Source: Aphanomyces cochlioides (lineage: Eukaryota; Oomycota; Saprolegniomycetes; Saprolegniales; Verrucalvaceae). Taken from it: a DNA stretch of 64,000 nt. Of the stretch, positions 31,108-42,243 are shown piece by piece. Under the pieces are notes generated by a model that searched no databases, was not told the DNA's origin, and was given only the letters and a program-made list of their open reading frames with translations. Both the position numbers and the translations under genes were made by a program. The stretch is taken from assembly GCA_019828595.1 (NCBI GenBank), contig JAHQRK010000010.1, positions 248,001 to 312,000 on the forward strand, written 5' to 3'. Positions within the stretch are counted from its first letter, which is position 1. Each line of letters begins with the position of its first letter.

Positions 31108-31777
31108 TACACCATTTGCTGGTTTAGTTCGTTTAACCTGCGATATATTTCGTATCATTTGCAATATATTTCGTATCACGTGCAATATATTTCGTATGAC
31201 TTGCATTTAATTTCGTGGCCCGCGACGAAAATCGATTTATATTTCGCATGACTTGCATTATATTTCATACCTCTTGCATTTAATTTCGCATTTTTTAGCT
31301 TATATTTCGTATCACGTGCATTTAAATTCGCAGAAAAGAAAAAAAGTACATAAAAAAATTAACAAAAAATTGTTATAGACCTCATAAGAAATTGATGGGT
31401 CACTTCAATCGCCATATAAGTCAATGCGAGCATCAAGCAAGCTCAGCAGAGTTCATATGCGCCTGCCCGTCGCGAATTCATAGCTCAAGCCAATACTGCA
31501 ACACATGTGAAACTTCATATCTCAATAGGACATTCAGTCGATTTTGCACTACTACGAATTTAAATGCACGTGATACGAAATATAAGCTAAAAAATATGAA
31601 ATTAAATGCAAGAGGTATGAAATATAATGCACGTCATGCGAAATATAAATCGATTTTCGTCGCGGGCCACGAAATTAAATGCAAGTCATACGAAATATAT
31701 TGCACGTGGTACGAAATATATTGCAAATGATACGAAATATATCGCAAGTTAAACGAACTAAACCGGCAAATGGTGTA
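31108..31777. repeat. Foldback element with 223-bp inverted arms
   Basis: Arms 31108-31330 and 31555-31777 are near-perfect reverse complements around a 224-bp unrelated middle. Each arm consists of short repeats of about 20-23 bp built from TGCAnnTnATTTCGTAT. No coding frame spans it. It looks like a foldback (MITE-type) element; the outer ends begin TACACCATTTGC. A clear target duplication was not seen. Confidence 0.85.
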
Positions 31778-31989
31778 CTTGTACTGTACAATTCCATTCG
31801 ATTTGAGCTACCTCCAATCGAACTTACGTTCTATTCGATTCAAATCGAAAACCGTACTATACGAAACTCCCTATGGGAATACCTCTCTCCGTTACCATGA
31901 ATGGATCGAGGAAGAGCAAAGTGGTTTCACGCACGAGTGTGATCTAAGTTTGGTCACAACGACCTATTTTTCGATTTTCTGCGAGGTAA

Positions 31990-32567
31990 ATGGTGCGAAC
32001 ACGAAGCGTCAAGGAAGGCAAGTACTTCAATATCGACAAGAACAATCTAGAGTGCCGTCTTTGTGAATACAAATACACGTCAAAGTCGTCGAATGTGCAT
32101 GCCAACATCTTACGGAATCACATGCGAAATATTCCAGTGAGATCATTGCAGCACATAAGCCCGCGAGACCTATGGACAATTTTGTGAAACAGCTTGATAA
32201 CGCGACCAGCATCGACGTGACCTACAAAACGTCTATCAGTGAAATTAGAGACGTAGTCTCGATGACAAGTGCCCCGCTGTGGGCTTTTGAACAGCCTGGA
32301 TGTTTAAAGCTTGTGCATCAAATTGAAAAAGCGGCACAAATTAAACTCAACAGGAAGCAAGTACGTCACTACGTTCTTGACGCCGCACAGTCCAAACGGT
32401 CATTGACAGATACACCAACTGCTCCCAACACGCTACTGGGCTATCTAATGGCCAAATTATCACCTCAACAAGCACAGCTTCTCGACATGATGATTACTAG
32501 ATACACCAACTGCTGTCAACAAGCTACAGAGGGCGATGATTGCAAGATCACACAACCTTCACATTGA
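31990..32567 (+). pseudogene. BED-finger hAT-type transposase, N-terminal remnant
   Basis: ATG at 31990 (MVRTRSVKEGKYFNI). CRLCEYKYTSKSSNVHANIL followed by H is the start of a BED zinc finger, C-x2-C then H. After LRN at about 32115 the frame is off by one base: HAKYSSEIIAAHKPARPMDN continues in a second frame to 32567. The second part (APLWAFEQPGCLKLVHQI) resembles the segment after the BED finger in hAT transposases. Catalytic and dimerisation domains are missing. The 3' end of this frame is repeated downstream in degenerate form. Confidence 0.65.
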
Positions 32568-33071
32568 ATTTAACTGTATGATAATTTGGACTTCATGTGC
32601 TTCGTATTTATCATTATCTACGTGCTTAGTAGCATGGTAGTAGTGCATAGCACGTTCGTTTGACTATCTAACGACCAAATAAGCATCCCCAATAGCATAG
32701 CAGTTGGACAAGATCATTGAAAATTACACTAACTGCTCCCAACGCGCTGCAGGACTATCTAATGGCCAAATAACCATCTCGAATAGCATAGTTGGTGGAC
32801 ATGATGATTACTAGATAAATCAACTGCTATCAATAAGCTACAGAGGGTGATGATTGCAAGATCACACAACCTTCACATTGAATTTAGCTGTGTGATGGTA
32901 TGTACTTCACGCACTTGGTGTCTTTATAAACGAACTACATAGCGTGTCGGCGGTGCGTAAAACATTCAGTTGACTATCTAATCAGCAAATAAGCATCTCG
33001 AATGGCATTGCAGTTGGTCACTATCATTGTTAGATGTAACAACTTCTCCCAACACGCTACTGGGCTATCTA
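32405..33071. repeat. Degenerate ~310-bp tandem repeats (continuing at 35165-35500)
   Basis: Units starting near 32405, 32720 and 33030 share AACTGCTCCCAACACGCTAC, GGCTATCTAATGGCCAAAT, and the CAAGCTACAGAGGG / GATTGCAAGATCACACAACC segment. The third unit is cut by the pogo element at 33071 and resumes at 35165. Units derive from the 3' end of the hAT-like frame and have diverged in steps. Confidence 0.75.
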
Positions 33072-35164
33072 CAGGGAACGACTATCCACTTGGCCTACAG
33101 AATTACTTCGAATACTCACGAATAGTCGCCTCGGATTGGTCAGTATACTTCGAAATTCGTCTTTTCTTTTGTCCAATTAGATGCAATGTAGGAAATTTTA
33201 TTCAGGAAAACATATTTTATGACAGTGTATTTAAATTCAGATCAAGTTTGCATTTATTAATGTCGAATTTCATTACAGAGCAGTATACAGAATGAAAGTG
33301 GTTCAAATATCAAAGAATTCATTGTTTTGTCAGCTTTGAGTGGATGCCAGCGATACCAAAAAATCCATAGGAAAGTATGTTTCACCTTTGAATTGATTGT
33401 ATTTTGCCTTGTCTGTTGCGCCAATATAGATGCATACTCAAATATTGAAAAAGTATCTACCCAACCGGAATTGAACCGAGGGCGAATCAACAAATGACTG
33501 GTATGATATTTTGGGATTCAAAAATCAGTCTGAGGATACCTCCGGGCATATTGTCTGGTGAATAGGGTAAGCATGCGAAATGTGAGCTGACCTGTTCTTG
33601 TAGCACATGTTACTTTACACATGATGTGAGGGGTGAAAGATTAGCATGGGGCCATCCAATTGGATGGCAGGGCGCCCCCACCTTTTTAATATAAAATTTA
33701 AATTATATCAATAAAATAACTTGTATTCATTATGAAGAACAAAAATATTGAGCGAAAAAATATTAGACAAAATACCCCCCCTAACCCTGAACCCCCAAAC
33801 ACACAAATTGAATACAAAAAACAAAATAACTTTACTGCTGCAAAACTTTTTCAAAACTGCGGCAAATTTCATCTTCCGTGATGCGTCCCCAGGCCAAAAT
33901 GGAGCGGTTGATCAGGGCAAGTCTCTTCTTGGCGGCAGTTGGTGACTCAAGATCCTCAGTTTCATCATCTTCGATGTCGTCTTCATCAAGCCAAATGTCC
34001 CGCATGTGGCGCTTGAACGGCGCCATTATTCCAACGTCCAAGGGCCGACAGACCGACGTCGAGTTGGGTGGTAAGGCACAGACATGACACCCCATATCGT
34101 TGATTGCCTTGTAGGACGACACACTGACATGGGGCTCGAAATTGTCAAGCATCACGACTGAGGACCCTTCGATATCTTGCTCGAGGACGTCAACAAGGTA
34201 TTGTTTCCAAACGACACCATCCATCTACGCCTTCTCTTGTACTGCGTAGGAATGGCCAACAGGATACGTGGGAATCTCATTCGTCGCGATCCTGCCGCCG
34301 GGCTTTCCTCGGATGATGAACATGAGTGGTAGTTTCTTGCCATCGCCGCGTATCGTCAACACCGCAGTCATGCGGTAGGCATTCTTCTCACCAGCAGATA
34401 TCTTGGCATCGCCACCTCGTATCGACCAAATGATACGAGGTGGCATTTCATAATAAATTCCAGTTTCATCAACATTGTACCTGAAGCAGTCGTCGTACGT
34501 TTCATACTGTCGATGGAAGTCGGCCGCAAATTCGTCGCGAATCGACATCAGTACATCTTGCTTGAGCTTCAATTTGCCAGGCCACTGACGAGAAAATCCA
34601 TGACGATGCGAAAAACGCTGGAGTAGCCGCAGTAGAGACTTGTATCCGTTGGACTTGTCGCTCAAACATGACCGAAGCCACTCCCGGTGGTTCTTCTTGA
34701 TCCACTTGATTACGTGAGTTCATGTTAGAGCGCGCTCCTTTGCCCGCATGAGTGTCATATATTCTTTTAAGCCATTAGGGTCGGGGAGAATCTCTGCTCT
34801 TCCTACAGACTTTAGCTTCTTACGCATTTTGCTGCCCTTGAAGGCTTCTATGGCATCACTGTTGGAAGCCCAATTTCGTATCGTGCGTCGCAGTATGTCC
34901 ATCTCCTGTGCAACCGCATAGGACGACATTGTCTTCAACAACTCAAGGGCACGACGACGCTCCTCAATCGTGTGTGATGAGTACTTCTTCATGGGATGAT
35001 TTATGGCATTAAAATTGAGGCAACGTATAATTTAAATTGCTCTTTGGCGCGAATAAAAATCCCGCCAATCGGAGAGCAAAATTTCAATTAATTTTTTTGA
35101 TTGGTTAAATTTATAGTAGTACCATATCAAAAGTTCGATAGGCCAAGTGGATGGTCGTTCCCTG
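33072..35164 (-). mobile_element. Pogo/Tigger-type DNA transposon, 2093 bp
   Basis: Terminal inverted repeats of about 26 bp with one mismatch (CAGGGAACGACTATCC against CAGGGAACGACCATCC, both continuing ACTTGGCCTA), flanked by TA on both sides (33070-33071 and 35165-35166). The empty site is seen in the neighbouring repeat unit at about 32440 (GGGCTATCTAATGGCC). Carries a broken pogo-type transposase. A small palindrome CCATCCAATTGGATGG lies at about 33652. Confidence 0.9.
33832..34992 (-). pseudogene. Pogo-type DDE_1 transposase with two in-frame stops
   Basis: One continuous reading frame from the ATG at 34992 to a stop at 33832, interrupted only by TGA (34720-34722) and TAG (34225-34227). 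Order: N-terminal helix-turn-helix (RRRALELLKTMSSYAVAQEM), then the DDE_1 core: YNVDETGIYYEMP (first Asp), VVMLDNFEPHVS (second Asp) and PPNSTSVCRPLDVGIMAPFK (third Asp). With no frameshift and only two nonsense changes, the element died recently. Confidence 0.88.
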
Positions 35165-35657
35165 TAACTGCCAAATTATCATCTCAACTAGCACAGGTTC
35201 TGGACACGATCATCGACAAATACACCAACTGCTGCGAACAAGCTATATGGCTATCTAATAGCCAATTAACCATCTCTAATAGCATAACTGGTGGAGCATA
35301 GCTGGTGGACATGATCATTGTAAGATTCACCAACTGCTGTCAACAAGCTGCTAAGGGTAATGATTATAAGATCACACAACCTTTAAATCAAATTCAGCTG
35401 TAAGATGGTACGGACTTCATACACTCCGTGTTTATCTTTATCTACGAGCTACGTAGCGCGCCAGAAGTGCGTGCACCGTTCACTTGATCTATATGACCAA
35501 AACGGCGTCTAAAATAGCATGCTGTCTTCTCAACAAGCCTCTCGACAGGATCACACCAACAACACAATGATAAAAACGATGTAATGGTATGAATTTCAAC
35601 ATTCTTTATTAGTCAAACATGTTAATGCTATCGTCAACCTCAAGTTCCGTGTGAAAA

Positions 35658-37342
35658 CTAACATGTAAGATTGCCAATTTCGTTCGCAATGTCATCAACT
35701 GAATCTTCATAGCTTTCAGACATGTCCGTAGTTTCATCCTGGGCGGCACGCTCAATAATAAGGTTGGTTTTCCTAAAACCAGAGATAATCGTTCGAGCCG
35801 GCAAGGCATTCCATGCTTCGTTGATCCATTGCACAACTAGGGATCGGCGTGGTGGTTCCATTCGAAATGGCAAAGTCGCATCGTGCGACTTGATTTGCCT
35901 CAACAAGGCGTCAACCCAGTAGCGGCGTAGCTTGGCCTTCAAAGGCTTGTTCCATGCCACGTCGGCTGGCTGACACGACCAAGTAAACCGCGGCGGCACT
36001 TTCTCGAGGACAACATTGATTTCATTGGCGTAGCTCTGAACCTTATCCGGATAATAGCCAATACTAGAATTTGATTGGTCAATTCATACCTTATCCGTAA
36101 AATGAGCAGCAAAATCGTCCCAAATGAGCAAAACCTTTTCGTCCATGTTGGCTCGCGAGCCAAAGTGGAAGCGCAGGAACGCCAGAGAAAGGTCTTCATT
36201 CCACCATGCAGCAGGGTCCCCATAGATTTGGCTCGGCCATTCGGTCATCAAAGAGGCAACCTCCCGCCACACATAGAGACCAAAGCCGTTCCTTTGCTCC
36301 ATGTTTTCTTGCACCGTTGATGGCACGGTGGACTTCCGCTGCTTCAGTATGATGAATAAAGGATATTTGTTTCCTTCCGAGTCTCCTAGCAACATTGCAG
36401 TCGCCCTCTCTTTATCCTTGCCACCACAGCGGACCCATACAGTCTTAGCACCCCGGGCGCTCAACGTTCGCTTTGGAAGGTATTCGTAGAAGACTCCCGT
36501 TTGGTCGGCATTATAACATTTTGTTATATTATTATCCGCCATAACCTATCATAACACATTAAATGAATCATGAACGTGACTATACCTCTCGAATGTGGTT
36601 CCCAAAAGCAGTCAACACCTCTTCACCACCTTCCCCCTTATCTTGCCCTTGCCGTGTCTTTTGCCTCCATGTCGATTCTTGAAACTTTTGCACCAATCCC
36701 GTGAAGCTTTAAATTCATTGGATGAAATCCCTTGTTCTTCAGCGAGTTCTCTTGCTTTTAATTGGAGCATAATTGTAGCCACTGGGATTCCTTCATCTTG
36801 AACTCATTGGACAAAAATAGATTCCGTCGATGAACTCAAACTTGTTCCCACACCCTTTTCACGGAATTTCTTCAAATCAGATCGCGACGAATAGCCAATA
36901 GCTTCAATTTGAGCGCGCATTTTCAGCCAATCACGAATTTTCTTGGACATTGTTTTTTGATCTCTACGATATCATTTTCAGCCAATCACGAATTTTCTTG
37001 GACATTGTTTTTCGATCTCTACGACAACTCTGAACCGGGGTAGAACCGGTTCAGAGTTGCTGTCATGCCGTGGAGTGTACAGAAGTTGATAACCTCCACT
37101 TTTTCGAGGTAGTCGTGACTCTTTCGAATGTATTGCCTCTTTTGTAAGGAACGACCATAAAATATTTTGGGTCGTCCTGGAGAGCACACACCGTTTCGAT
37201 TGCCCTTTCGCTGAGCAGGAGTCGCACCGCGTGCAGGCGAGCATGACGTCGATCCCGGTGGACCAGTTTGCTCTCTACGGCCCTCCATTGCTTTTTCAAA
37301 AATAGTGGCTATGGTGCTAGCTCTTAAAGTTGAATAACTCAA
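35658..37342 (-). pseudogene. Second pogo/CENPB-type transposase, decayed
   Basis: Pieces in order on the minus strand: an N-terminal segment (KVEVINFCTLHGMTATLNRF, about 37120-37050), a helix-turn-helix and CENPB-type segment between 36955 and 36610 (VATIMLQLKARELAEEQGIS, RDWCKSFKNRHGG) with an in-frame TGA, the DDE_1 core at 36542-36084 (YNADQTGVFYEYLPKR, LLIWDDFAAHFTDK) and, after a 44-bp intron-like GT-AG gap, PPRFTWSCQPADVAWNKPL ending at 35658. The protein family matches the pogo element next door but the sequences differ clearly. Ends not found. Confidence 0.75.
36918..37027. repeat. 55-bp tandem duplication within the pogo-type pseudogene
   Basis: 36918-36972 and 36973-37027 are near-identical, both containing GCCAATCACGAATTTTCTTG. 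The duplication breaks the transposase frame near the start of the DNA-binding region. Confidence 0.85.
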
Positions 37343-37811
37343 TGGCTCTCATTTGTTTGGGTTTCTGATTGGTTAATAATCGGATTTTATTAGCCAATAG
37401 TTGTAGTCTTGAAAACCTATTATATTTCATAATATAGATTTTGAAAGGTATCTGTTGTGTAGGGTGTGCGATTGAGTGAAACATGCCTTTTGTAATATTT
37501 TTCAACAATCACATGTTCATCGAAATTCAAAGGAAATACCACTTGCAACTTATATTATCGATTTGATACAAATTTTGGGTTGGTGCTCAATCGAATCGCG
37601 CCGGCAAATCGATCCGCAAACCGATCCCATAGATTTCATTGGCTGATTCGAAAAAAAGTACCATATTTTGTCAAATTAGTCGAAATTTTTCGATTATTAT
37701 CCAATCAAATGGCTTAAAACAAATTTGGAACGATTGAACAAACCGCGCCTAATTGGGAAATTTCCCCAAATGCACAATAATATCGGGACACTTTTAATTT
37801 ACGAACTACGG
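37343..37811. other. AT-rich spacer without recognised features
   Basis: Between the pogo-type pseudogene and the third copy of the tRNA block. No gene or clear repeat end recognised. Confidence 0.3.
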
Positions 37812-38125
37812 TATTGTCTGGGCTGTGACAACATCCATGTACTGTTTCACGGAGTCAATTGTTTTGGCTGTGATAAGGGTAAATCTGCACTTTATTCTCC
37901 ACGTGGAGCGTACCGTGGTGAAAAAATTGAATATATATCGATGTAAAACATCGACGGCTGTGAGATTCGAACTGCCCAACAGGGTAGTAATCTGTCGCCT
38001 TAACCACTCGGCCAAGCTGTCGCTGTTATAGATGTTATAAATCAGTCACTTACATCGTACATCGTTTCTCATACTGCATTTCCCAACCTTACCACAATGA
38101 AGTTTCGGTGGATTTTGCTGGACGC
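37812..38125. repeat. Third, diverged copy of the tRNA-Ser block
   Basis: Same orientation as 30663-30978 and about as long, with scattered substitutions and small gaps. It shares the 11-bp tRNA deletion, so it derives from that copy and not from the mariner-carrying one. Confidence 0.85.
37952..38021 (-). pseudogene. tRNA-Ser(ACU) remnant, second deleted copy
   Basis: 70 bases, identical in structure to 30800-30869 including the missing 11 bases. Confidence 0.9.
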
Positions 38126-38629
38126 ACATGCAACGAGGCATAATGTCTCTCAAGTGAAACAGCCCACTTTGGTATTTTCACGGTGGGTAGACATGCTCTA
38201 TTCATCAAAACTCTCCAAATCTTCCTTGGTATGACGTTTAACGTTATCCATATTTTATGAGGGGCGACATTGGTTCGGATGAAACCACCAGCGCGTCGTT
38301 ACAAATTGAGAGTTCCTCGTCGCGTGGCATGCCGTCGCCGAAAGCTGTCGTGCATCGAGCATCGTCGACTATCGACACGTCACGGTAGACGCACGGAGGA
38401 ATATTTCACAAAGCTGAAATGTCATGCACAGACCATCGTCTTGGTGGAAGCCATGGACGCTCAAATCCACACCTCTTAAGACCCGAACTCGGCAAGCGAG
38501 CTTACCATCGTCGGCATTGCCAACTCTTGACTTATCTCGACTAGAACCTCCTCGACCTCGAGCGTTTAGTTCCCGCGACGCGACGTCGCCTCGACGGTAG
38601 GCATGCCAACGTTCAACTCGATGTGATCA
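38126..38629. other. Unassigned, possibly 5' part of the C2H2 gene
   Basis: GC content rises here to the level of the gene-rich part. A frame at 38270-38479 is Arg-rich without a known domain. No start codon could be linked to the zinc-finger frame that follows. Confidence 0.3.
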
Positions 38630-39209
38630 TTGCCTAGACGTTTATACTGCGAGACGTGTGCGAAATCCTTTGCAACGCGCGATCTTTTTGATCGCCATCA
38701 TGCATTTTCGTTCCTCCACAAGCTGGCAGTGCATCAGGAAGAAGACGAGAGTACAACGTTGCGGCGCATCATGCATATCGTTCACGTCGAATCCAAGTAC
38801 TTTTGGCGTCTCCGACGATCAGCTTTGGTTGTGATTGCCCAAAATGATCACGATGAGACGGCAATTGGACTCGACAGCGTTGCGGCCATTGAGATTGTCG
38901 TCGTCTCGACATCAAAGCTCGTTTCCTCCCTTCCACAAGACACTCCTTTTGGCCAAGCAGTGGCGAAGCTTGTCGAAGTCGGGTACATGTCAATTCGTCG
39001 GCCATCAGTCTTGATAAACTTGTCCATTTAGTTGCCGCGACGTCAAGAAAGTAGACATGCTTGGCATTGTCCTGCCTGGAGAACTCTCAGCGCACATTGC
39101 TTCGAGTATCGTCGAGCCGGACGAGTTCGCGTCGATTTTTGCTTGCTTCGATCGAGTCAACGTCGACACGCACGTCATGAGCTTGCCGTCGCCGGCTAAA
39201 ACAAGCTAA
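38630..39209 (+). CDS. C2H2 zinc-finger protein, incomplete model
   Basis: A frame open from 38630 to 39031 begins at a TTG, right after a stop, and starts with a C2H2 finger: LYCETCAKSFATRDLFDRHH, followed by about 100 residues of mixed helix/strand character without a known domain. A second coding-looking frame (MLGIVLPGELSAHIASSIVE ... to a TAA at 39209) follows; joining the two needs an intron with an unusual donor near 38977 or a frameshift. No proper ATG. It may be a real gene with missed first exons or a fragment. The function is not known. Confidence 0.4.
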
Positions 39210-39290
39210 AGCACCATTTTGATCGACGCTCACAATAAGAACAGCTAGAGAACGCCTCCGTCATGGCATTGCGATCTTCGTCACTTTTGC

Positions 39291-41134
39291 TCATGCAAAC
39301 CAGACAGATTGCATTTTGCCAGGACAGAATTCAACACTACTGACAGTCATGTCGACTTGTCCAACCGCTCGGGGAGATTCAAACGACTGAACCCACGTTC
39401 GCTTGACGCGGTGCGCTCGTTCTGTGTCATCCAGCACGACATGGCGCGTCAATTGCGTCACCAAACTCACACGCGTGGCTTCCATCGGGTGTCGAGGATT
39501 GTTCGTGTTGGCGTAGCCCATGATGTAGTAGTCCGTCCCGCGTTGGCGCAACGTAGCTTGAGCTTGAAACGACGGATCGAGCTCAAAGATGTTGTAGATC
39601 GTCGCGCCTTCAAAGACATCTACGCTCGCTAAGAGCTCTGCCTTCTTACGCATGAAGTTTACCTCGAATGACCAAATCACGCAAGTAAACCCATCGCACA
39701 AACCAGTGCTTGAAATCAGTTGGCACGAGCTGCGCTCGTCGGCGGGGCTAGAGAGCATTATGAGGACAACAAGGTGACGGCGAGAGCTTACGACCCTTGT
39801 AGCAAGAGGGGCAACCGAGCGAAGGGCCAAGATTGCATTTGTCGACGATGAGCCCGAGAGATGGTGGGAAAAGAACGCGAGCTTGCTCTTGGTGAGAGTA
39901 AGTCCATGGTGAATCCATGGTAAGACTGCCGCGACGACGAGCTGAAACAAGCACATACAAAACGCAAAGAAGACCCAGACGTAGATGGTGTCGATGGTGA
40001 CGACGGTGCCAGACGCGTCCGAGACGGCGTCAATGTTGAAAAGGACAACATAAAACTTCATGACACCAGGGACGAGCGACTGGTAGTAGCTGCAAACCCC
40101 GCCGAGGAAATACGACAGGATGGCTAGCAATGTGGCATGCACGGGGCGAAACCAAGCAGACTTTTTCGCGCGATGGAGCATTTGATTCACGAGCGCGAGC
40201 GACGCGTAGGCAAACCACGCGACGTGGCTCAAGTACATGATGCCCACGACAAAGAGCGTCGAGTCGTCCGAGCACGCAATGCGAAGACACGACTGCGCCA
40301 AGTATTCCGAGCTGAAGATCAAGTCAAGCACCGCGACAGCACAGACAAAGCGATTCGACAAGATCAAACTCGTCGGCTCACCCGACAAAGATTGCCGCGG
40401 ACAACGACGGATGGATGGGATATCGAAGTAGCGCTCGCTTCATGGCCAAGAGCGGTTGAAGATATTGCGTCACGATGCAAGTTGCAATATACAAGCTCAA
40501 GAACATGCGCATGATCATCTTGCAAGCTCGATGGAACGTGCCATGGGCTTCAGGGATGAGGAGAAAGACAAGCGTGTCCGAGTCAAGGCCGCTTCTAGAT
40601 TGGGTTTGGTCGATCCATGCCATGCAAGTCACCGTAGGCAATGTCATGAGGTGAAATTTCCAAGCGTGGCGGATCGAGCACGTTGTTACCGTTGCGTTGC
40701 CCCCCCCCCTGGAAGCAAGCGATCACTTGATCCACGAGCTTGATCGGGAAGTAGGGCCCGCCATGGAGATCCGTCAAGCGCACGGTTGAGTTGTACCGCA
40801 GTGCTGTGCGGACAATCTCAATGTTGTGCACCACGTCGTTCACGTAGTTGTACTCGCGGGGTTGCCTCGCATAGTACTCGAGGAAGAAGTTCCAAGTCTC
40901 TGGCGGGAATGGCACGGACAACGTCGCTGGGAATGGCGGCGACGCTCGAAAAGATGGCGGCAGGATCGACGCCTGCTCGGACAAGTAGGGCTTAAACGGC
41001 ATGACGACCAAGTTGATGCAATAGAGCGTCAAGACGACGATCGAACAAAAGCCAAGGCGGACGGTGTGGACGCTTGCTCGACCGACGGGATGTCGTCTGC
41101 GGCGGCAAGTCGTGAAGCATGACCCTGGTCTCAC
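39291..41134 (-). CDS. Large multi-pass membrane protein, oomycete-specific (frame breaks)
   Basis: Three consecutive minus-strand frames look like one protein. The first (41134-40595) has a membrane segment (FCSIVVLTLYCINLVVM) and a long soluble loop (PPETWNFFLEYYARQPREYN, HGGPYFPIKLVDQVI). The second (to 40378) has MIMRMFLSLYIATCIVTQYL. The third (to 39291) has four to five helices (FVVGIMYLSHVAWFAYASLA, VWVFFAFCMCLFQLVVAAVL) and a soluble tail (FQAQATLRQRGTDYYIMGYA). The joins near 40600 and 40385 are frame changes of one base without normal introns, so this copy is damaged or contains sequence errors. Start not fixed: 41134 is a GTG. I recall similar multi-pass families in oomycetes; no function known. 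Confidence 0.5.
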
Positions 41135-42243
41135 GCGTTGAGTCTTATGACGTTGGGTGTGGAGTTACACGAGACGAGTGTGACGAAAATAGCTCAAGGC
41201 ACAACGTCAACCAAGTTGATGACCTTCAACAGCAACGAGGAAGCTAGAGCTAGCACCAAGAGCAGCTCTACCTCGGGCAAGCTAGTCTTTTGGTCGTACG
41301 GCAACGTGAACTTGTGGCGCGCTCGGCAAGCAGTGGCCATCGTTTCAGCGAACCTGGTGAAGTCACGTAAACTCGGACATGGCGACAAAGTAATCATGCC
41401 TTCATCATGGTGCTGGCAGCTAGAAATAGACAGCTGAGACGCCAAGTCGGTTGCAGACTGCTCGATTCTAAATCCAGAGTCGTCAAAATCAACGCGACTT
41501 TGGCAACGACGGAGTAGGCTAAGAGAGCAAGATGGACAAGCCTCTGCGGATAGGAATCATGGCATCAAACGACGGCGATGCAATGCAGTCGACGTTCGTC
41601 AGCGCTGCCAACGCAATGGCAAAGATGCTAGCCGCATGGTTTGCCAAAAATTCAAGCAGCTTGGCATACAGCAAGGCGTCGCTGTGTGCGAGACTGCAAA
41701 GACGAGCGATTCCGTCGACGGGACGAGCGCGAGGTTCAATCCTGACTTTTCACGCCTCGCTGTCGACGTCTTTCGTGGAGTTGGCGCTGAAATGGGAGCT
41801 GGTGCTGCTCCTGGAGGAAGGACATGGACTGGTTTGTCATCGCTCGTCGAAAGGCGCTCGTTGCATTCGTCAAGTCAAATGTTGCTGCGAAACCGACGTA
41901 ACTGGTTTAGGTTTCAAATTTTAGGCATTAAATCGATTTCATGTACTTCAATACACTCAATATCGTGCTAAGCCTGTACTCTAAGACAGCTCATCCTCAA
42001 GCGTACGCATGGCTTGCTTCTAGGAGGAGCTTCCAATGTCATGGCGAGAAGTCGTGGCATTTGGTCAGCAGGATCAAAGATCAGCTGGAGTTGACTTGAT
42101 TGGCATTCAACTGCGTGTTTTGGTTTTAATGTACAGCACTGTACATGCTGATACAATAGTTTGTATAGTTGCCGTACATACACAAAACGTACGTTGCATG
42201 TACATTGTTTACAAGAGTCAATGTACGAAACGTTGTCGACAGC
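41135..42243. other. Unassigned 1.1-kb stretch
   Basis: Coding-like composition but no gene I can build. Frames at 41194-41445 (minus, Leu-rich tail LLLVLALASSLLL) and 41532-41971 (plus, two overlapping frames) have no recognisable domain. Near 42120-42215 the motif TGTACAT / ATGTACA recurs on both strands. Confidence 0.3.

Noticed and set aside
33455..33500. Possible tRNA-derived B box (GGTTCAATTCCGG) on the minus strand inside the pogo element
   Set aside because: No matching acceptor, D or anticodon stem can be built upstream, and the T stem is poor.
41532..41971. Two overlapping plus-strand frames as a gene
   Set aside because: No domain and no splice join that links them convincingly.
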